Of a stretch of 64,000 nucleotides of DNA, positions 1 to 13,900 are shown one piece after another (within the stretch, counting starts at the first letter, position 1; every line of letters begins with the position of its first letter). Below the pieces are notes generated by a model. That model saw only the letters and a program-made list of their open reading frames with translations, ran no database searches and had not been told where the DNA came from. This DNA is from Diploscapter coronatus (taxonomy: Eukaryota; Nematoda; Chromadorea; Rhabditida; Rhabditidae). The stretch covers positions 13,531,249 to 13,595,248 of the forward strand of contig OZ038423.1 in NCBI GenBank assembly GCA_964036155.1, read 5' to 3'. A program made the translations under genes and the position numbers.

Positions 1-283
1 AACGCTACACTTTTTTGACATGAGAGTACTTTTATATAGGAAACTGCAGCTTTGTCCACCAAAGATTTTAATGAATAATGCTGCGGTTTGGGGAATAACG
101 CTCGCCCTCCTTCTATGAGTATAAAAAATTTTGTAACTCATACAAGCTGATAATTTTTCGTTTATCAGCTATCAAACCTGACATTTATGAGATATATGTT
201 CCCAAAATTATCACTTGAAAATAACACAGGCTTCATGCAAAATTAGAAACTCATCCATTTACTTGCAATCTATTCCCTTTCAG

Positions 284-3200
284 GTATCGCCGGTTTCGTC
301 TCCTCGTCTCGATATCGTCAGCTGGAGGGGCAGCGTTGGATCACGAACATTTATTTGACTTCCTTCCTCTTCGCCGGCCCAATGATCACCAGTTGGGCGC
401 TGAGCAACTCGGTTTCGTGGGCTTACGGGTCGACTCAGGTCGGGAAATTGTTCGCCAAGAATTAAAAACAATGTTTTTTTTTTTAAATAATCATTTTAAA
501 TTTGAAATCTAATCAAGTGGTTCCCTGTATACTGACGAATCAATGATACTACACTGTATTTATGCCATTAGAAAATTTCTGTTTCAAAATGTTATATCTC
601 AAATATTTAAATGTAAATCATAGAGTTTCATACTTTAACTTTCATTTAAAAACAGCAAAAATTATCCTTGTGAACCTTATAAATGCAGATCTTCGCTTTT
701 TCATCTTATATCGTTTGCAGGCTCTGCCCTGGACGACAGTGCTCGTCGTGCTCTCCATCTGGCTGGTGTTTGGGTTCCCTCTGACAATCCTTGGAGGTGT
801 TTTGGGTCGATCTGTCACTGGAAAGTATTCCGCACCCTGTCGAACGAGGGCCATTCCGCGTGAGCTTCCAAGGCTGACGTTCTTCTACTCGACTCCGACC
901 TACATGGCTATTGGAGGGTTCTTATCGTTTAGGTAGGCTGAAGAAATTTACTCTTCCAGAAATGATTCAAAGGATTTGTTTACTTTCGTTGTAAGTTTTC
1001 GAAATTTAAATTCGATATTTAGTTAATAACCTTGGCAAGTAGTAGATAAAACTAAGACAAAAATTAACCAAGGATGATTTTAATTAGATTCCTAAATTTC
1101 AGCGCTATCTGCGTGGAACTCTACTACATTTTCTCCACAATTTGGGGTCGTGAATCCTACACACTCTTCTATATGATTCTCATCGTGTTTGTGCTACTGG
1201 TAAGCAGTCACCTAAAATTAGGGTTATCTTAAAATTCAGGTAACCGTCATAGCGTGTGTCTCGATAGCGATAACGTATTTCCAACTGAACGCTGAGGATT
1301 ATCGGTGGTGGTGGAACAGCGTTTGTTCGGGAGGGTTAGTCATTTATTTGGATTTTGAGTACTTTATTACAAAGTAAAAGCATAGAGTGATAAGAAAAAG
1401 TGTGTAATAACGAAATGAGGTCATATTTCTTACTAATCAGTTTATCATGCATAAACTAGCGTAAACTTCTAAAATACCCAGGAAAAAGTCTTGTGCGTCA
1501 TAGTGTCATCATAGCTTGATTTCACGCAAGAAAATTTGCGTCTGAAGTGTCTAAACGAAAGCAATTACATTTTGAGTACAATTATTTTGTATCGAAGGAA
1601 ATATGATCATTTTTAAAGCCAACGCGATTTTTTGCGTCATTTCGAAGTTGTAGCGTGGCAATTATTAGCTTTTGAACTTTGTGAAGAACATCGAGGCATT
1701 TTTATTTAAAACGAGCAAAACATATGCAAAAGCAACCATTTTTCCGAATAATTACACATAAAACTGATCTGATGAGTAGGGTAAAATGATAGGAAAAATC
1801 ATCAAAAATTCAATGAATCATATTGGATGAGGGAGCGTATAAAATTTATTGAAATATCACTTCGGGTTACACTCCGACTTTTCCAAATGCTTCAGTATTC
1901 GAAATTCCTAACTTCACTTCAATATTCAAACATGTCTGAGCGATATTTCAAGTTTTCTATAGAGAAGAATAGATTTAGAGTTTTGTTGTATGAGGGAATT
2001 CGAAAGCAGCTATTGCAATTCGCTCCGAATTAAGTTTCCATGAAGTCCAAAACTGAGTGTTTGCGAGGTCGAAATCGAATTTCGTGTTCCTCTTATCGTT
2101 CCTGATTGAGGTATCTTATCGTGCCCTTGATTGCTGTTATTCTGCTGACTCATGATGAACGACGAGTTAGCGACGTTGACCCTCACCAATCTAAAATTAT
2201 ATTGGTAGACATAAAGACGAGATACAATATTAACAATCATTTTCGTCATTAGCATTACTAACTAAAGTTTTAAAGTCTAGAAACAATTTCAATTCTTGAT
2301 CGAATCGAAAAGTTCGTCAAAATTGCACTCCATATGATTTTGATTATGGCCAAGAAACCTTATTCCGAACGAGTCTGGTCAAAGTATTTCCAATTTCGAT
2401 ACCTGAGGAATCCTCTCCTGTAGGAGTCTACGATGAACAGCACTGCTAGAGGGTCTAGCATCGGGTAGAGTGAGCAGGATATCGGAATTAGCGCAGCATA
2501 CGTCCCTATGTTCATGCAGAACATCGGCCCGAAAAACGAAATGCACACTGGGATCAGCGAGGTGCACAGAGGTATCAGTGTCTGGAAATTTGGCTACTTC
2601 ATACCTCAAAAGGACGACCATTTGTAATCGTCATCGGCTCATTTTCTTATTTCCATCCTCTACTTATATTCCTTGATATTTTAAAGTCTGATGACAAGTA
2701 CAGAAAACTCGAAGAGGATTAAATCTATTTTTATCTTATGCAAAAATTTCCTACTTCTTATACTTTCACTATCAGCTATAAGAAATGAAGTCTTGCTTCA
2801 ATGACTTTCTAGTGCAAAATCTTCGAAAGAAAATGCTATTGACTTTTGAGCCTACCTGAATCGTTAGTGCATTGAAAAGTTGCATTTGTAATCGTCTAGT
2901 TTTGGGCGACATGCAGATCGTCGAATTGGTTAATGTTGAATACGTGCATCTTCCCAGAATCAGCATTGTGACGAGGGAGAAACAGTTGAGCAGCGCCAAA
3001 TTCCCCATCACCCAGTAAATCGACCAGCGGGGCTCGATACCGTTAGGGGTTTCTCGCTAAAATATGGATTGTTCCTCAATCTTATACAAATTTTGTCTGA
3101 AACACAGGTATTTTGACTTTTCCCACTCTCAAAACGTTTGTATCCTCCAATATTTATTACTTTTAAATGTTCCCTTTTTCAATGCCAAATTGGGAAATTT

Positions 3201-6200
3201 TTAGTTAATAGGAGAGATAGTTGCATTCTTAAAATCCTTACAAAATACAAAGCCCCGATAAAATAGACCCTGTCCAATGACACGCCGAGACTATCGTACA
3301 TCGGTCTAAAAATAGTTTTTTTTTTATTTAAAAGAAAAAATGAAATTTTCGTACTGTCTCAAATATGTAATCGTTTCCTGGTCAGTTTTCGCGAAAATGA
3401 AGCAAACGATGAAATGGTCGAAAATAGCGAATAGAACGAAGAAAATAACCGCGAAAACTCGCGGAAAGTCGAACCAAATTAAACGTTCAGGTCTTAAAAT
3501 TGCATTTTTTATTTTAAAAAATAGCATGGACTTGTTTATTTGAGGACTATTATTAAAATTTTATTAGATGAATCTAGGAGAAAGATAAAAAAAAGTTCCA
3601 AAAAGCTATTGTTCAGTTACAAAACTTTCTGAAACCTACTGGCAAATAGCAACATATCTGTAATAGAAATGCACGACCAATAACATGATGCTTCCAGTAT
3701 AAAACGCGGAAAATATGCTTAGCAAAAACATCGACCAGAATGGGTCCGTCCTGATGAAGGTCGTAGGATAGTAGGCTAGACTGAACCGGTACGAAAACAT
3801 GCCCTGAATTTGTGATATTATTATCATCAAATCTGCTTACAGACTGGACTTTTGATATGTGGTTCAGTGCTATTTCTTTTGAAACATACCCATTTGGAAT
3901 TCATCAAACGTACCACCAAAATGGTTAGTTAATGAGGAAAAAAGATTCTTTCAAAATTGAAAATTCTAAGAAGTTTTCCGAGAACAGCTTTATATTAAAA
4001 TGACCTACCGGCTGAACCAGCAACTCTAAACCCGCATAGACGATCTCGTACACCGTGAAACTCATCATCAGATACTTGTATTTTCCGAATTCCGGTCGAG
4101 AGTACATGCATATCAAGGTCAACAATATTACGTTAATAATTATCGCCAAAGTTGAACATATCTGAAATTTTTAATTTATTAAAAGTGAATAAAAATAGTA
4201 AGTAGTAAGCAGAAATATACAATATTATAAACGCGTAGAAAATTCGATTCTAAAATGTTTGCAACTTTCATTAATGGTAAATTTTCTCCTGAAATTTCAA
4301 AAATTAGACCTGTTCGATCAATTTATGAGTGTCATTTCCATGATAGATAGAGTCGTCTAGAGAATAATTAGCGTTAGAAATACCGTCCATTCTTAGATTT
4401 TTCGAAAATAACTAATGTCAGGAGGGAAACTTGACATCCTCATATTAGCTTCAGATACATTTGTAATTGTAGCTTAAAAGTCTAGTCCTTTATCCGTTGA
4501 CTATAAATTCAGTTAAAATTCACGTGTCGATGATAATTCTGAAATAGAAATGTTTTTAAAAATCGGAGCACTAGTTAAAATGTTTATAAAATCGAAAATT
4601 CACTTCAACTCTAAATTCAAAGAGCGAATTTTCTTGAATTTTGCGTTGGAGTATATCTCTAGCGAAGTAATTTACGAGTTCTAATAACTTTCCAGAAAAA
4701 TCAAGAAACTAATATCGGATCTCTGAAGTCAATTACGCTATGTGCTAATATAAATTCTTAATTGCTTAATTGAATGAAGTTACCACGGTACAAACGAGCG
4801 CCAATGAAAATTGTTGGGTAGTTCTCTGAAAGTTCACCCATTTTTGCCGCTAAACTGCGCAAAAAATAGGCGAAATTTACACGAAGCTTATCAAAATGCA
4901 TACGACATTGAAATTGTGGCATTTTGTCAATACTTCGAAGACTAGAAAGGGATTCGAGAGATTAATGGAAAAATGGACTTTCAAGGTATCTATTACCTAA
5001 CCTAGGAAGTAGTCTTATTGAACAAAATAAAGAAGCAAATTGCGAGTATGTCATAGAAGAGATCAACTATTTTGGAGTATAGGTAACTCGAGTCTTTGTC
5101 ATCAAGAGTCCGAGGAGGTAGAAAATGGTAGGTGGTAACAAATTACTTGAGCCCAGAATAGGTGATTCCACAGAGAAAAGTTCCCGCATTCCTCTCGACT
5201 CGGCTCCGCAGTGGAGCCGAGTCGGGAGGAATGCGAGACGAATGAGGGACGAATGCGAGAACTTTTCTCTGTGTCAGGGCAAAAAATCTGACTCGATGAT
5301 TAATTTGGACCATAAAAATGTATGGAGAAGTATAATTCGGAGGACCAATATTTATACTTTGCCTATGAAAATGTGTTAAAGTTCAAATTTAAACTTTGGA
5401 AGCCAGAATTTAGCGCTATCATGGCAAGGATCCTATTTTCCTAGCCTATTCTTCAAGCCACTTCCTTAAATTGCTATTTTACAAGGCACAAAGTATCCGA
5501 ATCTAGCTGATAATAGATGCTTGGAGCCTCAAAAGCTCCATTACGCGATACTCCTTACAAAAGACATCTCGTAATGAAGGAAAAACCCAAAAAAAAAATC
5601 TCGCGATAAAATAAAAATAGAAATAAAAAGATTACTTTAAGAAGGCTTGGGAAAATTTTTAATTGAAAATGGGTAAAATGGGAACTTTTAGGGAAGGAGG
5701 TCAACCAGAAAATTTTCTATAGAATATAAAAACAAATGATATATGAAGGAGTCTGCAGTAAAACTTTAGGGAAATATTTTGGGTTAAGGGGTAAATACGT
5801 AGGATCTGGCATAAATTGAATCCAGGCCGATTTAAACCATACCTAATCAGGCTTTTATGCAAAACTAAAAACTATAGGGGAAGTGTCTGAAATCAAATTT
5901 TCGCGGAATATTTTGGCCTAAGGATATTCACACATGATCTGTGCTCGGATCCACGAAATTTTTGAAACCCTTCGTATAGAAACCCCTAGCGGGAAACAGG
6001 TTCCCATAGGTCGCTTTCGACGCTTTCGATGATTCCTCGAGTTTCATGGATTCGAGCGCTGGCCTAATAAGTCCTGCTTAGCTGTGTCTGATTATACCCT
6101 AACAGATTAACCCCTACGCGACAACAATTAAGAAGCTTCAAAATAAAGCGAAATGAGTTTGATAATCAAATTTATGAGAACTTGTTGATAACGACCCTTT

Positions 6201-7799
6201 GCAAGATATGCGGTGATATTTTTAACATAACAGATTGGAGAGTGAATATTTTAAGCTATCTGTTTTATTAATTTACGCTTAAATGGGCTTGAAAATCGCG
6301 TCAAATGTCTAGCCAAACAAATTACGAAGCTCAAAAGGGGCAAAATAAGTTTAAAATAAAATTCAAATTATTTGAGGCAAAAATATATAATTTGAAACAC
6401 AATAGTTTAACGAAGCATGGATGAGAGCGAAATTTACTTCTCCGAAAGAACGCGAATAATTGGAAACAATTTGAGTATCTGGATGAAATTTAATCTCGAA
6501 AAAGTCACGGATGAACCTTTGGACTTGTCTCCAGACTTTTGATAGCAAATTGACTTATTAAGTAAAAATAAGTAAAATCGAAAAATTGTGCAAATCTTGC
6601 AGACGTCCCTGCACAATTTTATCTGTTCAAGTATCTCTTTCTCAGAGTGTCGAGATTGGAAAATTCGATTATTGAGTTTTCCGCATGTTGAGCTGAAACT
6701 CGGATTGTTTTCAGGGAGAATTCTAAAAGGCATAATTTTCTGGAAAAAAATGTTATGAAGAAGTGAAACTCTTCTCAATCAAGAGTGCCCAAATTCTGAA
6801 TCTGCTTCAAATAGATTCGAATATTCCTGTACAAAATGCTCTTTCATCAAAATGGTTGTTTATTATTTTAAGAATCCTTTTTTCAGATCCGTCGGCCTAT
6901 TCATCTTCTTCTATGGCGTCTACTTTCTGATGGCCCAAACAGAAATGAGCGGTGCGGTTCAATTGACCGAATTCTTCACACATTTGGCGCTGATTTCATA
7001 TGTAAGTCCAACACTTTGTCGTAGGCGAATCAAATCATTATCCCGGAAATTTGAAGTTCGAAAAATTGAAAAGTACTTCAAAACGAAGCTGAGATTGATC
7101 ACTTTTCTATGATGAATAAAGATAAACAAAGTTTCTGATCTCTTAGTGCTAGAAAAAACCTTGCTTCGGGCTCCATAATTTTTTTCAAAAATGATTATTT
7201 TTGTACAGAAACCAGCTTTTTTATGAGCAATTTTATCACATGCTCTTTTCGTATCCTCCGTTTTATAGCTCAGGATTCCGGAAGTCTGCCTTTTTGTGTA
7301 ACATCAATTTCTATAGTTATCAAAATAGTGTTGGAAAGGAATAGGGCGCAGAGAAAGCGATGCTAATTGAACATGTCGATGGCACGTTCGGAAAACGGAG
7401 AAATAACACGAAAATGATTAGAGTGGAAAAGAAAGCAGACGAAAAACAGGATGAACAAAAGTGTATACATGCTCATGTGAGCTAGTGGCAATTATTATCG
7501 ATTTTCTGGGACATTGCATAACCACAGGTTTTTGCTAGTATATTTTGTTCTGGAGGATGATTTTCTGAAATTTGTTGCGCTCTATAAAATCTGTTCTTCT
7601 TTCATATGAAAAATTCTCGGGAGAGTTTGCATCTCAAATACTCGACGCTAAATAAAATTCATTTTAAAATCTCATGCTTTATCATAGGGTCGAAAAATAC
7701 GAGTTTTTTCAGGTAGCGTTTTTGTCAATGGGCGCAGTGTCCCATTATGCGGCGCACTGGTTTGTCCGATATCTCTATTCGAACGTGAAAACGGATTAA
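284..7799 (+). CDS. TM9SF (nonaspanin) family membrane protein, 3' half
   Basis: Exons read 284-438, 721-932, 1103-1199, 1240-1334, 6887-7001 and 7713-7799, all joined in frame by GT-AG introns. About 252 C-terminal residues are present; the N-terminal lumenal domain lies left of the window. Family landmarks are visible: an RRWITN-like block before the first TM here, the PCRT motif in a cytosolic loop, [10 protein letters not shown] followed by [10 protein letters not shown], the EDYRWWWNS motif, and [10 protein letters not shown] before the last helices, ending in a basic tail (NVKTD). These match TM9SF1-like members best. Nonaspanins are nine-TM proteins of Golgi and endosomal membranes. 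Intron 4 is about 5.5 kb and contains an antisense chemoreceptor gene. The family call is firm; the subfamily is inferred. Confidence 0.9.
2010..4390 (-). CDS. Str-family 7TM chemoreceptor, nested antisense
   Basis: Eight exons (4310-4390, 4009-4161, 3640-3803, 3355-3492, 3242-3305, 2856-3056, 2403-2581, 2010-2190) give a 386-residue protein with consistent phases. Str hallmarks: [11 protein letters not shown] after TM1, VQP at the end of TM2, [13 protein letters not shown] at TM3, an ITYLR block then the [18 protein letters not shown] segment before TM5, [14 protein letters not shown] at TM6, and YPMLDPL plus SYRR at the end of TM7. The N-terminus has two N-glycosylation sequons (NYS, NDT). 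The tail is Ser/Asn-rich. Nematode Str receptors act in sensory cilia. The gene lies wholly inside an intron of the TM9SF gene on the opposite strand. The start ATG at 4390 gives a short extracellular leader of the right size. Confidence 0.87.
4391..6886. other. intron remainder without a gene
   Basis: This is the rest of TM9SF intron 4, upstream of the nested receptor start. It must contain the receptor's promoter. No exon with both splice sites and family likeness was found. Apart from one GC-rich fold-back near 5.2 kb I see only AT-rich sequence. Confidence 0.5.
5169..5273. repeat. GC-rich imperfect fold-back
   Basis: The left arm 5169-5208 is the reverse complement of the right part ending at 5273. 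The inner stem around ACTCGGCTCC is nearly perfect with a five-base loop. The right arm carries an extra roughly 20-bp GAATG/GACGAATG duplication that has no partner. GC content is far above the flanks. Confidence 0.8.
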
Positions 7800-10762
7800 A
7801 ATTGGATCAAAAGGGATTCTATTTTTAATTTTTATTTTATTGAATTTTACAAATCACCACCATATCTTTCATCTGATTGGAAATTCTAGAAAACCAGGTT
7901 CAAAAATTTCCCAGGGTTTTTTCATTTAACAAAACTCAACTTCTTTATTAAGTTGAATTTCTAGAATTTCAATTCAACAAACCCTAATTTATCTCTCCTA
8001 AAGTTGGCAAGCTCGGAATATTCTAAATTGCTAGAGAAAAATGGGAATCTCTAAATCGAAGCTAGATTTACCCGCTGACCTTCCTATTGTCTTTTCTTCT
8101 CTATGTTCCCCTAAACCTTTCTCAACCCAAGTGTTTACTCGTCTTTTTCGCGACTTTGCCATTATCCTAACCCAAAATACATCCAAGTTCTTGCTCTAGA
8201 CTCGAAATCCTTTATGTTAAATTTTTGAAGCCTTATGACATTTTGACGTCATAGGAAACTTTAGGTTGATTCTTTTGTTGTTATTTTCATGTCAAGGGGT
8301 TTCAGACAATTTTCTAAACGAACAATTCTTGTAAAAATGTATTTATTTGATTTTTCTCGCTCTCGTAGCCTATTCGACTATTTGCAATACACGTCGTTGA
8401 TTTTATTTGATGTGACTTGATTTGAACGTGATTTTTAAACGATTCATTCTTTGAATTTTTAAATTTCTGGTTTCATAGAAATTTTGAAAGGTTTTTGTTC
8501 CCTTAAAAAATCTTAAGATAATCACTGGGTTAACCTGGGTATTTTAACACTTTTCAAGTTTCCCCCAAAAATAACGTGAAAAGTTCCGGTTTGAAACTAT
8601 TTCAACCCGAGAAAAAGTTCAAGTTCGCCTAGTTGCAATCGCAATTTTTCCTACTCTCAGAGCGTGAAAGTTCGACCAATTAATAAGGTCATTTCCATCG
8701 AAAAATCGCTGAAACTCTTCGAACTTCTTCCATTTTTCTAACTAATTACGTGATTTTTTCCTAGATTTTCTGACTCATACCAGACTAAACTTAGAGAAAT
8801 CGTTTAGTCTAGAAAATTCTAGACTGGCGATTATCTAAACTTGACAGAAATAGTCGAGTTTAGGGAGAACTCGTAGTTTAATACCGCCCTTTCTAAAAGA
8901 CAGATTAGTTATTTTCGCATTTCACTACGATTATTTATCGTCCTGTCAGCTAGGATTAAGAAAAATACGCTCCATTGGCAGTTTTTTTTTTACAAATGTG
9001 CTACGATCTAATTTTTAGAGTTTTAAAACGAAATTTAGTCTAGTACGATCATTTTACTGAAATTTTGACCTCAGAACTTCTAAACCCTGAACAGCAGATG
9101 TTTTTTGCCGGTCAGATTTACGCTAGTCTTGGATTGACCCTATAAAACGTTCCATTGAGCCGCTAGCGGATGGCTTAGGTTCAAAGTACATTTGGCACCG
9201 GTGTCTCCCATCTCGCGTAGCGCAAAAAAGTGGGGGGATTGACGAAAACCGGATCAATCGTTTGTCTGCGTGGCTGTGCCCAGATTATCCTTCAAAATCA
9301 ACCTAACCCATGTCGGTTTTATTGATTTGATGAAATCCCTCTTTGGGATTTGTTCAGTTTTGCTAGAATTTCATAAAATTTTCAGTTTTTCATCCATGTT
9401 CGAAAATTTTACTCAGAAAAGATCCATTTTTGATGAAATTCTCTCAAAAATATTCGAGTTGACCAAAATTTATTGAAACTTTGTATCTTCCCCTAAATTT
9501 TAGTCAGAAAACATCGATTCTCGAGGAAATTATTCATTTTTCCCACAAAATGGTGATTTTTTTGCAAACAATTTTGAACTATTCGCTGTACTATGCTTTT
9601 GAAAAATAATAATTCGATTTCCATACACTTTGAATCGTTATCAATGACTTCGTTTCTAATGATTAGTCTTGGCGATTTTTTCCGAGTCTAAGGGACTTGC
9701 TCTGTGATAATTTGATCATTTTCTAGCCTTTATAAGGAAGGAGCACTCTTTACCATGTGATTCTATGACAAGAGTTTCATATTTGATTTTTAAAATTATT
9801 TATTTCCCTAAAATCTATGTGTAGCTTTATTCTATGGGTATTTTTGTAAGAAAAATAGAATGTTTAAGGCATTTTCTAGAATAAATTGATTTTTTCTCTT
9901 CTGTGACCTATCAGTAATCTTTGACCCAAAAATAAGCTCTCAAAATTTTCAGATAACTTATAAAATTGTCGGTATTTTCTAGACTACCAACCAGGAATTC
10001 CAGTTTCACATGATTTTTGCTGACCAGTCGTGAAAGATCACGTTTCCTGCGCTCTTGACGCTTGAAAACGACATCGCAGTGCCATTTTAGCACCTTTCGA
10101 ACATTTTTAGCACCGCCAACGAGAACTCTCCCGATCAAAATAAACCAAAAACCAAAAATATGAAAAAAGGTCATTTTTGCAAACACCGGTCATTCAGCGA
10201 TCAAAAATGCGCGTAACCTCGACCACTTGCATAAGTCCACGCTCATTTTACACATTTCCGCTCGAATTTCAAATGCTCGCTTTTTCAGCCGATTTCGTGA
10301 TTTTCGTGGATTTTAGCTAGGAAAATTTTATAGCTTGACCTTATTCAGTAAACTTCGTGAAACTGGCCTATGATAGTACGATTTCGTACCCGAAAAGCGC
10401 ATTGTTTTCTACTTCTCCACCAAACGCCTAATTTTCTAATTTACCTCCAAAAAATCTCGTTCCTAAATTTCGTAATTCCCATTTTCACCGCGTCACATTA
10501 GCCTTCTCTCAAACAAACTTTGTTCCCGTCAAAAATTCCGAACATTTCAAAATCGAATCACGACCCTTTTGCCGTACTTTGCTCGGAAATCCTTCGATTA
10601 TCGCGAATTTTTTTTTTTTTCGAAAACTATCAATTTGGAGTCATCTGACAATTTTTTCGCGAATTTTACAACTTTCAGTTTATCATTGCTTTTCTGGCAG
10701 TTCAACTGCGCACCCACTAACCAAACACTAATCTAGCGATCGGTGAAAGCTTCACAAGGACA
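7800..10762. other. intergenic, no gene seen
   Basis: This lies between the TM9SF stop codon and the hydrolase leader. It is AT-rich with many short ORFs, none with splice-site support. A TATA-like CTATAAAACG lies near 9140 in a locally GC-richer patch (9100-9260), but I cannot assign it. A 12-bp inverted repeat built on GTTCTGAAACA lies just downstream, near 10799-10839, inside the 5' UTR intron. Confidence 0.5.
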
Positions 10763-10922
10763 GGTAAGGGAAAAGAGAGGCAAAATCTGTTCCAGAAATG
10801 TTCTGAAACATTTCCTAAAAACTAACTGTTTCAGAACATTTTTAGAGCGTTTTAAAAATAGCCGTTTTGGACAATTCTGCGAAATTACAATTTTCAAAAA
10901 TTTCCAGATTCCATTCCCAAAC

Positions 10923-13900
10923 ATGGAGGTCTCTTCTAACTACCCGACTGACGTCAGCAAGACCACACTCGGCTCCGCGATGCTTAACGGCATTTGGGGT
11001 ATTTTCAAAATTTCCCAAAGTCAGCGTGAACATTTTTAAAAATTTATTTTTTGGAATATGGCATTTTGAAACCTCTATTCTTGCATAGGGAATTTCTCTA
11101 AAAATTTCACTTTGAAGTATCTTGCTTCGTTTAAAAGTCCGATACTTATAACACCTTTGATAACTTTTCTTTGGTATTTGAAAAATGCTGAACCATGTCA
11201 ATTGTTTAAAAAATTTTATCGAATCAATTCGCTGAAAAAATCGAATATTAGTAAAATTCATTATTTTACTTCACAAATCTTGAAACTCGTTTGAAATTTG
11301 CATTTTAAAAAAATTTTAGGCTCAAAGTGGTACCGTCCGTTGCCGAAGGGCTTCACAAAGCACCCCATCGACAGGGCCGTCATGCACGTCATCGAACCCA
11401 CGCTCAGACTCGCTTATTATTGGCCGGCAAGTCGAAAATTAGAATTGGAAAATTCACTTAATTTGAAAGTGATAATGTTGTTCAAAAATGATGGATTTTT
11501 TACTCGGAAGTTGTCTGATCCTATTTGCTAGACTTGTGGTACAATTTTTCAAGAACTACGCGAATTTCATGATTTTCCTCGTTTTCCTGCAATAATTACA
11601 CCATTTTTCCTTTTCCTCCAAATCGGTCAGGCTACATTTTTATTGCAGTCTCTGCTAAAGTTTCATGACCTTCAAGAGTTCTAATTATTCTTAATGCGTT
11701 TAGACTAAAATATAGAAATGAAAATAAAAAATAAAAATTTTATTAATAAGAAAAAAATAATCTGCAGAGTCGCCGTTTCTTCAACAACAAGGCGTCGAAC
11801 ATGGTGTGGTGGACTCGAATGGTGCTGAACAATCTCAGGTAATAGATTCATTAAATTATCCCTATGCCTAAAATTCATTAAAAAAAAATTTATCATTTTG
11901 AACTCGAGGCTAAATTTGACTGATTCTGAAATAAATAATATTTTCAGCCGTATTCATCGACCCGTCTTCAGTTACGACCCACACATTCATGCTACCACCC
12001 AGGAATGGAATGGTGTTTCGGTAAAAGAATACATATTTTGGAGCACTCATACTTAGTTGCATGCAACTCGTCTGAAATAGCATGAGAAATCAAGAGAGCA
12101 CAAGAAATGACGCAATCTCGCTCTCTTTATTTTCCTTGTTATTTCGAACGAGTTGCAAGTTGCAATGCTATTGAAAACTGAAAATTTCATGCGATTTCGA
12201 ATTGTTTGAAAGGAATGCCTACGATTTTGAAACTTATTTTCCGAGGGTGCTTTGAAAGAAAGTAGTTTTAGGTCCGTCTGTATCAGCCGAAGAGGAAGCC
12301 CTCGACAAACGGCGCGGTTGTGTTCATCCACGGAGGGGGATTCGCGCTGGGCAGTGTCGACATGTACGACTCGCTCACGAGGAGGATCGCTAAATTGTGA
12401 GATTCTTGAAGAACCCACCATGTCACGTGAATTGTTGGGGACTAATCTTTCCTGTTAATAGGAAATTTTTAGATTTAGTGCTTCTTGCAATTTCGCACGA
12501 CGAACATGTGAAAACTATTGAATAAAATTTTCTGTAGATTTCGAAAATCGGAAACCTAGCAAAATCAAAGAAAATTTGCAGGCTAAACTCGGTGGTGATT
12601 TCGATCGAGTACCGTCTGTCGCCCGAGGCCAAATTCCCTGCCGGACTGCACGACTGCGAGGCCGCCATCGAGTACTTCCTCGACCACGCTGCAGAATACG
12701 GCGTCGATCCGGCTCGAGTACACTATTATTTTCCCTTGAAAACAGTCACTTTTGATAACTTGGCAATTTCATGGCGACTAATCAATCTTCAAGTGAAAGA
12801 TAAATATATCATGAGATTTTCTTTCTTTTATAAACAACTCATCGTCTCGAGCTATTAATTTTAAGAACAAATTTGTTGAAACATTTTTTAATTTAAACAA
12901 ATTTAGGTAATTCTGATGGGAGATTCAGCGGGCGGAAATCTGACTGCGGTCATCACGCACAGACGAAAGTTGAGCAACAAAAAGCCCAGCCTGAAAGGAC
13001 AGGTAGGTTTTTGCCAAAACCAGGGATTCAGGAAGATCCGAACTTGAGACTAAAACTCGAAATTTAAAGGTGCTCATCTACCCGCTGCTCCACATGGCCG
13101 ACTTCCAGAGCCCCTCGTATCGCTACTACCACAAGAACCTCGAGGGATACGCGCTTGTCGGTGAGTTTTTCCCTCTATTTACTAGAGGATTTTTGTTATT
13201 ATAATTGGAAAGTTTAAGAAAATTGATCATTTTTCAAATTTGCAGATCCCGAATCGGTGGCGCTGTACTACCTGTTCTACGCGGGCATCAACATGGACGA
13301 CGAGGAGAATCGCGCTCTGCTGCCTTACGTTTTGAGAAATGGGCACATTTCCGAGAAGAACGACAAGGTCATCGGGGAGGTAGGGGCGACTTTTGCAGAA
13401 ATAATTTAAGTACTATTTGAAAAATCGCATGAGATCTTCGACTACTTGAATTTGTTGTACATTTCTATATAACTTTCACGAAAAATATTCTTGAGAGTAG
13501 AGTCTAGAAGAAAATTTAATGTATTGAAAAAATTAAATGCCCAACCTTCAAACATATCACTTTCTGTTCCACAATTTTCTATGAAACTTTCCTTGGAATC
13601 TTTTTAGTTTGAAAAAGTCGATGAAAATCCAAATTGCAGCTCCTGAAGCACCGCGCTGAGATCGAATCTTCGCTGAACTACTCTTCTCTTTGTGAATTGC
13701 CGGATCGACCAGAAGTCACCCCGTCTGCCAAAGCCAGACAATTGTTGGATGACGTCCTTACCAATCCGGAAATTTGCCCTCTGGCCAGGGATGATTTGGC
13801 GGGTAGGGGTGATTTTAAGATGTTTTGATCATGCACAATTAAAAATTATTAGTAAGAAAAGAATGGTAATGAATTAGAAAGTGTTCTTAGGTTAAAGAGG

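Noticed and set aside
10842..11261. 139-codon minus-strand ORF opposite the hydrolase start
   Set aside because: It is a shadow of exon 1 and AT-rich intron; no family likeness.
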